This document shows positions 33,291 to 46,010 of a stretch of DNA of 64,000 nt, in pieces. The stretch is from Temnothorax longispinosus (lineage: Eukaryota > Arthropoda > Insecta > Hymenoptera > Formicidae), in NCBI RefSeq assembly GCF_030848805.1, contig NC_092358.1:17496250-17560249 (forward strand), in the 5' to 3' direction. Position 1 is the stretch's first letter, and each line of letters opens with the position of its first letter. The notes under the pieces were generated by a model that worked only from the letters and a program-made list of their open reading frames with translations, was not told the DNA's origin and did no database searches. The position numbers and the translations under genes are program-made.

Positions 33291-34200
33291 GAAAATATAC
33301 AGATTGTTTTTTTAAAGGTATAATATTATTAATTATCTTATATTTAAACGTACCTACGCTATTACTTTATCCGAATTGTTAAGCAGTTACAGTTCAATCT
33401 TTAATGAGGATTGTAGGGGGAAAACTTATTCCAACTAATTTTGAACTAACCGCTTGCGATTTTTAGAGTAAGTAAGGTAGGTCATCGTACGAAGTTTTTA
33501 AATGGGATTAAAGTTAATTCGAACCAATCACCAAGTTCGTCGGTAATCAGCTGTGTAAAGATCCTACGAATTTTCAAGACAAATTTTCGTTCTCGCGGGA
33601 AGGCGCCTAAGATGGAAATTGAAATAATTGAAGAGGTATTCATGTTGGCCAAAGCAAAGTTAATTAATCGCTTTAGTTAGCCAGTTTCACGTAGAATAAA
33701 TATAGAATGATCCATGTAAATGAAAGAAAATTAAGAAAATGAGATATTTTTAAAATTTTTCTTTTTCTTTCTTTTTCTCTTTACCTCTCTCTCCTCCTCT
33801 TTTTCTGTTCCCTCTTTTTTCTTTCCTCTATCATGTATATATGTGTGCGTGTATGTCATGTTTTATATTTATTTACTTTTATTCGTATCTTAATTTTTTT
33901 TAGCGTTTTTACTGCAAATTTATATTTTGGATGTAACTTTATATTAATTTTTTTGAACTTTTACACAAAAAAGTCGAGAACAAATAAATTTCAACACTTC
34001 AACGCTGCGATTGCTGCAAGCATATTGATATTTTGAACATGAAAAAAGCTCTGTTCAGTTTTTTATGGAAAAAAAGCCGAGGGCGTCAATGGGCAAAGTT
34101 AAAATGTTAAGAGAATGAAAGTCGCTATTGCTATCCTGTTACAATATACAAATCAAAGAGAAAAATTGCACAAAGAGAGAAAAGTATAAAACCTTATATA
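33291..34200. other. Non-coding stretch
   Basis: A pyrimidine-rich run (about 33755-33830) is the only notable feature. Confidence 0.4.
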
Positions 34201-35085
34201 TACAGGGTGTATCATTTTAAGTGATGCAGCTGAATATCTCTTAAAGTAAAAGAGATTGGAAAAATTGTTTCAGACAAAAGTTGTTTGGTTCGAAGGGGGA
34301 CATAAGATGGTGTCATTGGTTTGACCATGGATGGTCGTTTAAAGCTCACGTGAACGACACCTTTAATTTCTTAAATGGAAACCCCTATTTTTCAATGCAT
34401 ATTCTTGTAGCTAATCTCGAGAGCTTTTCAAAACACTATAATAAAGTATTTTTTCGTTAAAAACTTTTGGAATTAGGAGGCTTGAAAGTTCTAGTATTTT
34501 GACATAAAATACAAAATATCTTGTAAAACATTAATTTTTTGGTAATACTTAATACTTACCTTAATACTTTTATGCACAGAATAATGAGACGAATCAATTG
34601 GTATGAAAAAAAGACATGGTTGCTTTCAAGAAAAAGTATGCAGATGCGTGTTGCAAATTACATATTTTTTCTTAAACGAACTATGCCTTTTTTTATACCA
34701 ATTGATTTGTCTCATATTCTGTGCATAAAAGTATTAAGGTAACATTACCAAAAAAATTAATGTTTTACAAGATATTTTGTATTTTATGTCAAAGTACTAG
34801 AACTTTCAAGCCTTATAATTCCAAAGTTTTTAACGAAAAATACTTTATTATAGTGTTTTGAAAGTTCTCGAGATTAGTACAAGTATATGCATTGAAAAAT
34901 AGGGGTTTCCATTTAAGAAATTAAAGGTGTCGTTTACGTGAGTTTTAAACGACTATCCATGTCAAACCAATGACATCATCTTATGTCCCCTTTCGAACCA
35001 AACAACTTTTGTCTGAAACAATTTTTCCAATCTCTTTTACTTTAAGAGATATTCAGCTGAATCACTTAAAATGATACACCCTGTA
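34201..35085. mobile_element. Foldback element with TACAGGGTGTATC ends
   Basis: TACAGGGTGTATCATTTTAA at the left and TTAAAATGATACACCCTGTA at the right. The arms pair for about 400 bp each, through GTTTCAGACAAAAGTTGTTT and AACACTATAATAAAGTATTT, to a small loop near 34620-34670. Flanks are TATA/TATT, consistent with a TA target. No transposase; superfamily not assigned. Confidence 0.8.
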
Positions 35086-35088
35086 TAT

Positions 35089-35288
<200 letters not shown>

Positions 35289-35359
35289 TTCAGAGCATTC
35301 ATGCCAGCCGTTTTTCTAAAAAAAAGTGATATTACAAGAATTAGGAAATAAATTTTCAT

Positions 35360-35660
35360 TACTGACGGGCACTCAAAGTAATTATTGTTAGTGGTTCTAT
35401 TTTTTGGGACAAACCGGATGTAGAGGTATGTAACTGGGTCGGATCAAAGTGGCGCAGAAAGATGTACGCTGCTCTAATGAGCCGAAGATCCGAGTTTAAA
35501 TCCGACAAAAAATCGTCGGTTTTTATTCGATCACCACCTCTCGGCGACACACTGAGAGAGTATCTTTTGCCACGAGCCCTCTATATTTGAGGACTGGTCC
35601 TCCAGATTGGAGGTTGGGCGCTAGGCTAACAACCTGTCCCGTTAAAAAAATTATTGTTAA
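35360..35660 (+). mobile_element. Possible tRNA-derived SINE or RTE-like 5' segment
   Basis: AGTGGCGCAGAA (35448) resembles a tRNA box A and GAGTTTAAATCC (35492) a box B, about 34 bp apart, as in RNA polymerase III promoters of SINEs. Downstream, GGTTGGGCGCTAGGCTAACA and CCTGTCCCGTTAAAAAAATT resembles sequence I recall from insect RTE-type elements. No CCA-type tRNA acceptor stem closes around it, so it is not a functional tRNA gene. Confidence 0.35.
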
Positions 35661-36210
35661 GAAACCAGAAGAGAGGCCTCAGATTTGACGAAGGCTGTGG
35701 ATCGATCTTCAGCTATAGTGCCATTGAAGTAGAAGAGAAATTCGATGAATTAAACAGTTCTTCTTCGATTTAAACAGTCTTGAAATTTCAAATAGTAACG
35801 TGAGTCGAGTAGGATTAAGGTATCGTTAGACAGAGCTTTGAAAAAGAAATAACTTTTACTACTTAATTCAATTATCTCCTACAGGTCTCGAGAAAAATGT
35901 TCGAATGTGTAAATGCCTGCAATAATTAACAAATGCTTGAAAGTGTCTTCGCGCTAGTTTCTAACTGTTGACAATATGGATGACGTCGGTGTCAACAGAA
36001 AGTTAGAAAAACTAGCACGAAAACATGTGCTGTCGAAAACCATTCAGTACAGTTTTGCTTTGGTTGTCCTGTGGTTTTGATGACATTTACCCGACTCTAT
36101 AAGCATGTCGAAACCTTCTTCATTTCAGAACAATATTATTTTCTTCGCCGATGACAAATCAAAACTGAACTAAATTATATATGTACATATGTATATGTAT
36201 GTAATTAAAC

Positions 36211-36565
36211 TATACAGGGTGACCCATTTTAAATGCCTACCTCAAATATAATATAAGGAAAACTTCGTAAAAAAAACTTTTTTTTTAATATCTCAAAAAG
36301 TATTAGGCAAATAAAAAAATGTTTTAGACAAAAGTTGTTCAAATTAATTGGTAGAAAATTATGATACAATAAAAAATGGGGGTTTTTATTTAAAAAATTT
36401 GACTTGAGCCCAGTAGGGCTCAGCACGGGCCCCGGGCCCAAAATCTAATAAGATCCTCTATTAGCCCCCTTTAAATCCTCCAACTTTTATCTGAAACATT
36501 TTTCTTTAAAATGTATTGTTCAAGAGATATTTGCACTATGCATTTAAAATGGGTCACTCTGTATA
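36211..36565. mobile_element. Short foldback element with TATACAGGGTGACCC ends
   Basis: TATACAGGGTGACCCATTTT at the left and AAAATGGGTCACTCTGTATA at the right. Inside are TTTTAGACAAAAGTTGTTCA and a CAACTTTTATCTGAAACATT mirror, the same word seen in the element at 34201, so the two are relatives. About 355 bp; interior has a GC-rich patch (GGGCCCCGGGCCC). No ORF. Confidence 0.75.
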
Positions 36566-39170
36566 TGATCTCCTATTGTTTACTATTCCGATTGCAACCA
36601 TTAAAATGAAAAATAAAATCTTTTCTTATAAACAAAATATTCACAGAACATATTTTGTTTTATTCATTCTATATAAATTTGTTTTAGACATTCTATATCA
36701 ATAAAATAACATTTTTTTAAATATTTGCCTGAACGTGTTGTCACCAATAGTAACATTCCACGCTGATCTTTCGCTTGTTATGTATTTCGCGCTTGTTGGA
36801 AATCTACCAGATCGATAATCGTCCTGCTGATATATACATATATTGCAAATGCAATATGCAAGTGATACACAGCTTCAGATGAGGCTAGAGATTGAAAATG
36901 TTGCTTCATCAGGTATATCACTAAAAAAGTGTGTATAATAAATGGTAAATTAATGAAAACGTAATAGAAACACAAAACGAGTAACAGATATGTACTCCTT
37001 GATAAAGATTGTATTTTTTTAAGTTATTTTGTAATAATCGAATAGCAAAATGCTGTTGCAGAAGAACAATTGTAAACTATTTTATAGATACAGCTTTCTT
37101 CAATATAAAAATATGAATATAAATATATATTTAGCTTCTATCAGCATTGTAGGTAGCAAATCACATGCTTACACAGGTCTCACGCGCGCGGCAACATACC
37201 CCATCCCTACATACGTTTGATTTCAGTCATTTTCTTACAATAAATTACTGTTGTTCCTCAAAATGACATGTCGTATAGTAATAGAAACTTTTCTTTTAAC
37301 TAATAATACGTTACTTTGATTTACTTCTTAAGCTGAAGAGCATTAATATTACGATATTTTGAAACGCTCGAAAATTAACTTGCTACCTTTTAAATTAGAT
37401 TTTTCTCTTTTTCTATTGTGTAATACTTGTTTGATTTAAATAAAACTTTGGAAAAAACACCTATATATTATAAAAGAGATATTTTGTGATAACTTTTCCA
37501 TTATTTCTTTCGCTAAATACATAAACAAAACGCATTGCCAACTCTATTGTGCCAACAAGCCCCGGTCTCCGCCCTATTTGATTGCCGACTTTGATTAACA
37601 TTAAGTTTGCGTTCTATAATAGTGTCAGAAGTGAGGTTCAAAGATTATTAACAACAGGCGGATTAAGTACGAATTGAAGTTCTAAGCAAGAATAAAATGT
37701 TCATACAATTTATAAATATTGAGAGAGAGACATAAAACTTTCAATTTATATATCTCTGTGACTTATTTATATGAAACTTATCGATATCACATATACTCCA
37801 TAAAGCTTCCAATATTATCTTTCAAGTTCACAAAATAATAAACGATCGTTAAAGTTCTCACAATCAATATATCATTATTATGAAAACAGCTTTTAACGCA
37901 AACGCAAATATAACATGTACGACACATTTAAGTAATGTATGTAGTGTATTTATATTGCACTAAAATATTGGATCGCTCAAACAAGGAGACGTGTCTTTTG
38001 GCGACAAGACGTGCTCCAATTATACGCGGATTAGACGTCACGGATGTAGTTTTAGGGTGGACGCGCGCGCGTAACCAGCGCGCGGCTGCACCGCATCTCC
38101 GCAAACAGGCCGCATGGTACATGGGACGCATAACTCGTAGTTGCACGTCCGGCCAAAATGGAGCCACGGGTATATCGATTATGGCATTTCGTCTCAGGTT
38201 TCCGGGAACCGCTAGGCTATCTAGCCCGCTTCAAGGCAATGCATATCAAAGTGGCCGCGTTTCAATAAAAGCTCTTAATCCTCCGACACGACCCTTGCGA
38301 TACTCTCGGATTATATCGACATTATTTTCGGGAGTCCAAAGCCGCTTATCGCATAAAAGGACAAGAAAATAATAATGAGCTCTGGAGAACGAAAAAATTT
38401 TAATACACTTGTGAAAAAGAGATGTGTGTGATACTGCATCATCAAAGCTTGAACGAAATGCTCGGCCGCATCTGAATTTCATGGTCTGTACCTAAATAAG
38501 AAATTAAACTTTCATTAATCGCGGTCCATAATATATCATCGAATCGTTACATATAGCTAATCGCACCGCATTTATCACGTTCAGTATTTATTGCGTTATT
38601 TCAAATTAAAATAGGTATAATCTTAATACATCTGTACATTTAAATACAAATTTATAAAACTTGTATTGAATGATCATCGGAGAGAGAAGATTAAAATATA
38701 GAGTTTTTATATAATTTAAATAAATGGCACAAAAAACATGAAACAAACGTTTTATTTGAATGCGATGCTCACGTAGCGTAATTATGGGCGATTAAAGGCA
38801 AAACCGCACGACTTCGAATCGCGTCGTTAATACTTTTCGCAAGCGTTTCAACTGATGTTATAATCCTTCAGCGGCTCATATCATTTATAGCATCCATTAA
38901 TCCCCGATTTGCTTTCGCGCACCCGACGATCCAATGACAATTCTCGATTTAACTCGCGATTGAATTTATCCCTGATTTGCGCTGTTGATCATTCCTCTTT
39001 TATCGCGAACGTTCAGATTTCGTCCATCGAGTGACCAAACGGGGAACAAAAGGCTCGATTTATCTCGAATGGAATCGCCGATAGCGCTCGTATATGGTTC
39101 AACTCCCATATCGCGCTGAAAATTTTACGAAAGCGACGAGCAAATCGAATTATTATGTTACATTGTAACA
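36566..39170. other. Non-coding stretch with a CpG-richer patch
   Basis: The 145-codon plus frame at 37935-38372 overlaps a CpG-rich patch and shows no domain, signal peptide or splice logic; I do not call it a gene. The patch could be a conserved regulatory element. Confidence 0.4.
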
Positions 39171-39290
39171 AACTAACCTTCGAAAATTTCATTTGTGTAT
39201 ATTGTTTTTACTAAATATGAATTAATCACAAACCTAACCTTCGAAAATTTTATTTGTGTATATTGTTTTCACTAAATGTGAATTAGTCAC
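39171..39290. repeat. Tandem duplication, 60-bp unit, two copies
   Basis: Both units carry TAACCTTCGAAAATTT, ATTTGTGTATATTGTTTT and ACTAAAT..GAATTA.TCAC, differing at a handful of positions. Confidence 0.85.
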
Positions 39291-41983
39291 AAAAAATATC
39301 GTTTTTCCATTGTTCTATATTACATATATTACTCGTACAATAAGATATCCTAGACAAACGCGATTTATATGCCGTTTTGTATGGAAATTGGGCGTCAGGT
39401 ATTCAAAATTTTAATAAAACGAGCACATTGTATGAACTTTGTTAAACTCGTGTCGTACTTGAATTTTTATTGGGCTTTGAAAGTCAACTTATGCCACTTT
39501 ATGATAAACGGTCTGTACATATGATGACACGGAGGAAGACTAATGTGAGCGGAAGGGGACTTTCGCCACTCGATCTATAAATAAATCCTTCGCTGCTTTT
39601 CATAGCGCTTGAAAGGTGCTTTTTGGAGATACGCGGTTTATCTGAGGGAAAATCGTGGTGCGTATATTATCCGCAGTCCTCTCTTTGCCCGACTCGGACG
39701 TCCATTTTCATTTTAATGTTATTCGCCTCGTATCTCTGTGAAATAATCTCCTGCAATACGCGAAATTATAATATCCGACTCTATATTTTCCTTGGCCTCA
39801 TCAATTACCAACAAGCGGTTTACGTCATACTCTTTAAATTGATTATGAACTGCAACAATCGACAAGATGATATCGCCGGGATATTGAAATCCATTCACTT
39901 GAAACACGAATGCGAACTTTGTTCCGCGTCGCGTCGATCAATTATACTGACACTCGCACTTAACTCGCAGCCTTACGATGACGTACGTATATAACGTGTA
40001 GTGTATTCGTGTCGAGTATCAATTTTTAAAAGGCTTTGGGAACTTTCTTGCCTCCTTCATATTCCTGATATTTGTGTGTGTGCGCGCACCCGATTGTCCC
40101 GATCCTCAAATCCTCCGCAGGGACGCGTCCTTCTCCCCTCGTTTATCCTTGCCAACCCTCCGTGCAATTTCGGCCAAATCAACGAAACGCACGAGCGACT
40201 CTCACGTCGCGAATATCGACGAGGATATTGCGGTATGCGGTCGGAATGCAAATGTCGAGGATGCGACAAGCGTCCCGCCACACTGTATTCTCGTATGACT
40301 CTGTGGTTTCCTTCCCGCAATTCTTCGGAAAATTCAGTTTCTCCAGCGGCAAGAAAATTAGGCTTTCGAGAAACTGCAGAGTATTCTGCAGTTATTTATG
40401 CATCTTAACTGTATCCATTGTCATCCTCTATTACCCCATAGACATTTTGCTGTTCCATTTACGAGTGAATTGAAAATGTCCAAGTTCGAGACATGTTTGA
40501 AATGAAACTGCATTTCTATCGATATTGCCGAGATATATGTGCATAGTACGCGAGAGACTTAGGAAAATGCAAAATGCAGCCATTAGTTACACAATTCTGT
40601 TAAATACTTTATTAACAATTCTATATTACATTACACGGATTGAAGGCATAGTTATATGATTACCTAACATGAGAATGCTGATCTTTTTATTGCACGTATT
40701 ATCGTGTATCTGTGTAAAGCGTGTCGCTATGATATTCCGATAACACTACGCCGTTTTACCAAAGAATTTCTAAATTGAGCGCCAGGCATTTCATTGAAAT
40801 ACCAATATTACCGAGTATTTCTATATCTCTCATCGCAAATCGTGCGAATCGTGGAAAAACTGACGCGTGGATTTTTCACGTTCGATGACCGCGTTCGTTT
40901 AGTCGTGACGCAAAGTAATTCGCTTGGAAAAAAGGTGCGAGGACATTTCCACGGAGAGAAGTCGCTCGCTCGCTCGCCTATCCTCGAGTTTTCAATTCCG
41001 GGGACGTCGATAAAGTCTCACCGCTCCGCATTTCTGTTAAGGAAGCCTTCGGATTTTCTCGCGCCCGGACGCGCTCCTGCGCGATAAAGATAATAATGTC
41101 TCCCACGTCATCTTCTCTCGCAGCTTCTTCCATCTTTCGCATCTTCGTGGAATGGCCAAGATGATTTACAATACTCCGGCGTAGCAGAACACGTTGCATC
41201 TGGAGATAGATTATTTAAATACAAGAATCTATTATTTTCAGCACATAGCTGAAAGTGAAAAAGTAAATTCGGAACTTATTTTTTCTGCATATATAGCTAT
41301 ATTTTGCAAGTCACACTCTGTTATCTAATTTGATGGTTACATTAATCACATAAAAAAGTGATATATATTCTGAGATATATTTCTTAAGTAATTACTATTT
41401 AAGAAATTATTAATTTAAAATCATTTTTCAGTATAATTTTTAACATTATATTACATAACGTTTTTTATTTTTTTCTCATTTTGTTAAATAATTTTAATTA
41501 TTTTGTAGTAACTTTGATATCATTGATTTATTTAGCTTAAAAAGAAGCTCGTTTTGCTTAAAATAAAATCTCACTATCGTTTTGATCACTAAAGAAATCT
41601 TCTTTTTTAAGTATATGTCAAGTACATAAAAGATATTTAAAAGTGTATGCATCATTAAATAAAAACTTAACAGCTTAAAAATAGATATAAAATTAATTTA
41701 ATTAGTTAAGTACTACTGAAACAAATTTAAATCTCAAAATTAACATTTTTTAACAACTGATACTACATGTGTTTAATTAATAATTCTATTAAAACGGATC
41801 TAAAATTAAAAGTATAAAAACTTGGCGTGTTCTGGTCGCATTTTGTGTGATAAATACATTTCTATAAGTATATTACTTCCTTTTTATTTTGGTAATAATT
41901 TGCAAATTTTTTATTTTAAATATCCTTGATATTAAATCTGCAATAATATTAATAATATAAAATTTGACACAATAGAAATATTA
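39291..41983. other. Non-coding stretch with CpG-richer blocks
   Basis: Frames at 39623-39994, 40001-40408 and 40794-41087 are open by composition but have no recognisable domains. Possibly intronic regulatory sequence. Confidence 0.4.
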
Positions 41984-42760
41984 GGGTAGACCGGGGCACG
42001 TTGTCACACTTTTTTTCAATATTTTTTGTATTTTTTACATTCAATATTTAAGAGTACTTTGATATGCCAAAATTTCGAGCGAACCCTCAGCTTCAATTGG
42101 ATAGTATCGAATTTTGTGTGATTGTTACTCTACAGTTGTTACATAACAATAAATAACGACAGGTCGCTTGTGACAACGTGCCCCGTGACCGTATTTTATT
42201 TCAAAAAAGTACAAAAAGCACGAAGTTTTCGTCTTAATCTAAATAGGCAAGAATTTCACTCGAATGCGCAACTTATTGATAAACATTTTTTTTTTTATAA
42301 TCATGTCGGTGATTAAACATAAAATATTTTTATTCGTTATCGTCATCCGAAGATTCGCAATAGATTCCCATCAAATTCGTGACAACGTGCCCCGAGAGCA
42401 TTATTTTACTTCAAACAGCCTCATGTCCGACACGTTTGAGATATTCGTAAGGTTAGGTACTGCACGCGGTAGGTAAAAGTACATACTTTAAGATAATATA
42501 AAGGTCTATTCTGAAAAAACATAAGCTTCATGTCCAGTACGTTGAATATTAGGCAATAAAATTTTACTTACGGTCGCAAAAAACTTTCAAGTTGATTTTA
42601 CGTCAACACGGCTGGCGCAATCTCAAGACTGTAAACACACCAAAGATGGGCATACACTAACACGTTTTGGGAATGACGGGTGCTGCCCTCCAGTTATTAG
42701 TTTTTTAAATAAAGCCAAAGTGACAACGTGCCCCGCGTGACAACGTGCCCCGGTCTACCC
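41984..42760. mobile_element. DNA transposon with GGGTAGACCGGGGCACG ends and repeated end motif
   Basis: GGGTAGACCGGGGCACGTTG at the left and CAACGTGCCCCGGTCTACCC at the right, flanked by TA on both sides. The motif TGACAACGTGCCCCG recurs internally near 42172, 42381 and 42721 as well as at the right end. No transposase domain recognised. The end motif resembles that of the element at 42851. Confidence 0.8.
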
Positions 42761-42850
42761 TATGTATGTTTTTATAATATTTTAAAGTATATCCTACTCG
42801 TAAATTGCGATTTTATTATTTTATCATACACTTTTAAATATATTTTATGT

Positions 42851-43568
42851 AGGGAAGACCGGGGCAAAGTCGTCACTATTTTTTTGGTAGCGATTTTTAA
42901 CAACAAAACAAATAATTTTAGTAAAATGTGGTATACCGTTGTAAAGAGTGAACCCTTGGCTACAAAATTTATTAGAACGTGTTTGGCCCACATCGCTTTG
43001 TTCAACTGGTATAGAGTGAAAACGACAAAGGTACAAAAATTGAAATGTCAAAATTGCCGGGGCGGAGTCGTCACTCCATTCTCGGACTGAATTTTAAATG
43101 AAAATTCATCCGATAATTCCGATCATAAAAAATGATAGGTTGATAGGATGATACATTTTATTAATTATTTTTTAATAGAAAAATGGAAACATTAATTAAA
43201 AACATGATGGCGGAAAATAATTACAAGAAAAGCGCACACATTTATGTGCCCTACGCTCGCACGAAATGCACTGTTTCTCGTCAGCTCTATTCTATCATCT
43301 CTGGGCACACGCAGCACATATTATCCAAGTCCTCGCCGGAATCCGACCACTGCTGCTTCTTTGACTTTGATTTTCGCCCGAAGCCTTCATGATATAGCTT
43401 GATGACGACTTTGCCCTGGATACAGATTTTAAGTTTGATCGCTCATGAAATATTAGAAATCAACAAAAATAAAAAAATTTTACTGGATTCGTGTTCAGCG
43501 TGCATTACTCTTCAGAATCACTTATCTCGATATGACGCTTGATGACGACTTCGCTCCGGTCTCCCCTA
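42851..43568. mobile_element. Related DNA transposon with AGGGAAGACCGGGGCAAAG ends
   Basis: Left end AGGGAAGACCGGGGCAAAGT and CGTCAC; right end GATGACGACTTCGCTCCGGT and CTCCCCT. The motif GGGGC(A/G)(A/G)AGTCGTCA recurs internally near 43058 and, inverted, near 43400. TA adjoins both ends. Frames at 42728-43090 and 43183-43392 have no recognised domain. Confidence 0.7.
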
Positions 43569-44220
43569 CTTGGTGTACATATATTTTGTTAAATCTTTTT
43601 AGCGATCTCATTATTTTTTGTAAATTTTTAAAAAATTGTAATGTATAAAATTTAAATTTTAAATCCTCAACGATTTTATTTGAGCGAACGGTATGGGTAA
43701 GTACAACTATCGTAAATTCTACAGCAATCTTTAAAATTACTAGCATATTCTAAACAAAAAATTACAGTTTTAATCACTCTATTCAGATGAATTAGCTTTG
43801 ACAATGCTTTAGCAATTACAACGCATCTGCGATGCTTCTTTACAATTTATTTATTACAGATAAATCTAATTATTTTTATAAACAGATATATAGACGTGAT
43901 TTATTTATTTATTACAAAACAATTTTTTATATTATTTTTTATACATTATTTTATACATAAATATGATTTTATTTCTTATATAATTCCAAAACAAAAATTT
44001 TAAAATTATAATTTTATATTTTAAAAATATAATATATTTTTAAAATTATAAAATTTTGAACCATCGATAAACCAATTTGAACTTTTACATTTGCATTATT
44101 TGCTACTATTTGCATTTTTACAGAACTGAACCTTCTTTAATATAATTTCTCCATACATTAAATAAAAACAATTTTAATAAATAATATTTATAAGTATATA
44201 TATATAATCTTGTAGCTCTT
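43569..44220. other. AT-rich spacer
   Basis: Nothing recognised. Confidence 0.4.
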
Positions 44221-44368
44221 TAAGGCCCAGTTTCACAAGTGTCGGTTAACTTGTAAACTTATATTAAGTCACTCTTCGTCTCTTTCCAATGTCCCCCTTA
44301 GAAAGAGACAAAGAGTGGGAGTTAATCTAAGATTAAAAGTTAACCGACACTTGTGAAACTGGGCCTAA
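44221..44368. mobile_element. PIF/Harbinger-type MITE with TAA target duplication
   Basis: TAA|GGCCCAGTTTCACAAGT at the left and ACTTGTGAAACTGGGCC|TAA at the right. Ends of this GGCCCAGTTTCAC type with a TAA/TTA duplication are typical of PIF/Harbinger MITEs. Inverted repeats of about 27 bp continue into GTTAAC. The 142-bp element has no coding capacity. Confidence 0.8.
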
Positions 44369-44594
44369 TATACAGTCATAGTGACTGTAGTTTAAATACA
44401 GTCATCAATCATATTAATTAATTGATTGATAAAGTGTCGAAGTGCAACAGCAATATAAATTATCATGCACTTGATAATTAAATTTAATGTTATGCCATAT
44501 ACACAGCATTTATTAACACAGTCTTACCATTTTATATTAATAATATCAATTCCTACTAATAACACAACAACATTACATTATTAAAACACTAATT

Positions 44595-44730
44595 CCATAA
44601 AGTGGATTACGCGGAAGCGGAACGAACGTATCACCAATCACGGGATCGTTCTGATAAAACTCTTTCAAAGATTTTGTCGAAACGGTCCTGGTGATACGCT
44701 TGTTGCGCTTTTGCGTAATCCGCTTTATGG
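44595..44730. mobile_element. MITE with CCATAAAG(T/C)GGATTACGC ends
   Basis: CCATAAAGTGGATTACGC at the left, GCGTAATCCGCTTTATGG at the right. The right side continues with GACGCCAGCC|TAA, which may be the true outer end. Its left counterpart is lost or mutated. Possibly Harbinger-like. Confidence 0.6.
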
Positions 44731-45559
44731 GACGCCAGCCTAAAGATTATTTTAAACCATTTTTTTGTGATGTGCATAACGCGCAGCAATTCTTTCGTTT
44801 ATAAACCAATTTGTTTTAGAAAATTTGGTTAAAAAACGATTAATTCATTTGTTTTATCCGCGACATTTTCAGATCTCTTTTACTTATCGCCCCGCAGGAT
44901 TATCATGAAATTTGCAATCGTTCTCAACAATTGTCTATCTAATATTCACAAGTTAACTCGAGAAGATGCTGCGACGTCTTGGAATCAATCCAGACAAACT
45001 TGCAGACCTGCAAATCATATGCATAAAGAAAATTATCCAATCTTATTTTACGCGCGTACATTTGATATCAATGCAATTGAATAATTTTCTTTATGCAAAT
45101 GGTTATGCAGCTATATGCAACTTTGTCTGGATATGCCCTTATATTACAACAGCAGTACGCCACGGTCGCCACGAGAGATGAACTTGTGTGCGTGCCAACG
45201 TTATATATGAACGGTGCAAACATAGTTCGATAGTCCTGCGCTGCGAACGTGTCTCCAGGGACAAAATCGCTTTGCGTGTGTGCGTGCGAATGTACACACA
45301 AGTGAATCTGAATTTGAAAACGCCAGCGAAAAAAAGGTCACTTTTCACGGTTGAGATTTTGAGATCACAGGATTGACTGCACCAATCTTTTTCGGACTAG
45401 TCGCAATCGAAAGCTCGCGTTAACGTTATACATAAAAAATTTTATTACATTTTTTATTAGAGCTTTTGTTCTTGAGATATCTTAATCAAAAGCACACGAT
45501 TATTCCAGTACAGCTACTTACAGCTAAGTTAACGGTTTAAAATAATCCTTAATGCCTTC
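44731..45559. other. Non-coding stretch
   Basis: Short frames on both strands, none recognisable. An imperfect inverted repeat (CATATGCATAAAGAAAATTA and TTGAATAATTTTCTTTATGC, about 45015-45100) is present. Confidence 0.4.
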
Positions 45560-46010
45560 TTTCTAAAAGTCGAGGAGTGAAATATCACTCAAAACGACTA
45601 AAATGCAAGTGAAACGAAAAGTGAAACGAAAAGTGAAAATTGAGTCTGTGCATTTCGAGTGATTTGCCACTCTAAGAAAGAATAAAATCGCGCTCCACTC
45701 GAGTGAAAGGGCACTCTTTTCGAGTGCAGCAGATCAATGTCCATAGGAATGAGTTATGTCACTCTACAATTTTGAGCAGAAAACTTCACTTTGTTAGAGC
45801 CATACTCTAGCTTTAAAGTGAGATCGTATCACTCCGGTAGAGTAGCCACTCTAAAAATTTGAGTGAAAAATACACTCCTACGTTAGGAGTGCCGACATTT
45901 ACTCAAATTAGAGTGACATAACTCACTCCTGATGCTTCGATAGCTTTAGAGAGACAGAACAACCCTCTCTTTTCGAGTATCGCAATCACTCTAATATATT
46001 AGTAGCGAAA
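45560..46010. repeat. Cluster of GAGTG/CACTC words in both orientations
   Basis: About eighteen occurrences of GAGTGA/TCACTC-like pentamers to hexamers in 450 bp, irregularly spaced and in alternating orientation (for example AGTGAGATCGTATCACTCC and TACACTCCTACGTTAGGAGT). This forms many small potential hairpins. It is not a simple tandem repeat. Resembles the palindrome at 22864-23032. Confidence 0.55.

Noticed and set aside
35448..35510. Functional tRNA gene
   Set aside because: Box A and box B-like words are present but no acceptor stem or anticodon arm could be paired; better explained as SINE-like.
37935..38372. 145-codon plus-strand frame
   Set aside because: Lies in a CpG-rich patch, has overlapping open frames on the other strand, no domain, signal or splice context, and no protein-like sequence pattern.
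39225..39245. Telomeric AACCT repeats
   Set aside because: Only two AACCT units occur, inside a 60-bp tandem duplication; not a telomeric array.
40001..40473. Overlapping frames of 74-135 codons on both strands
   Set aside because: Several frames are open at once because of base composition; none is recognisable.
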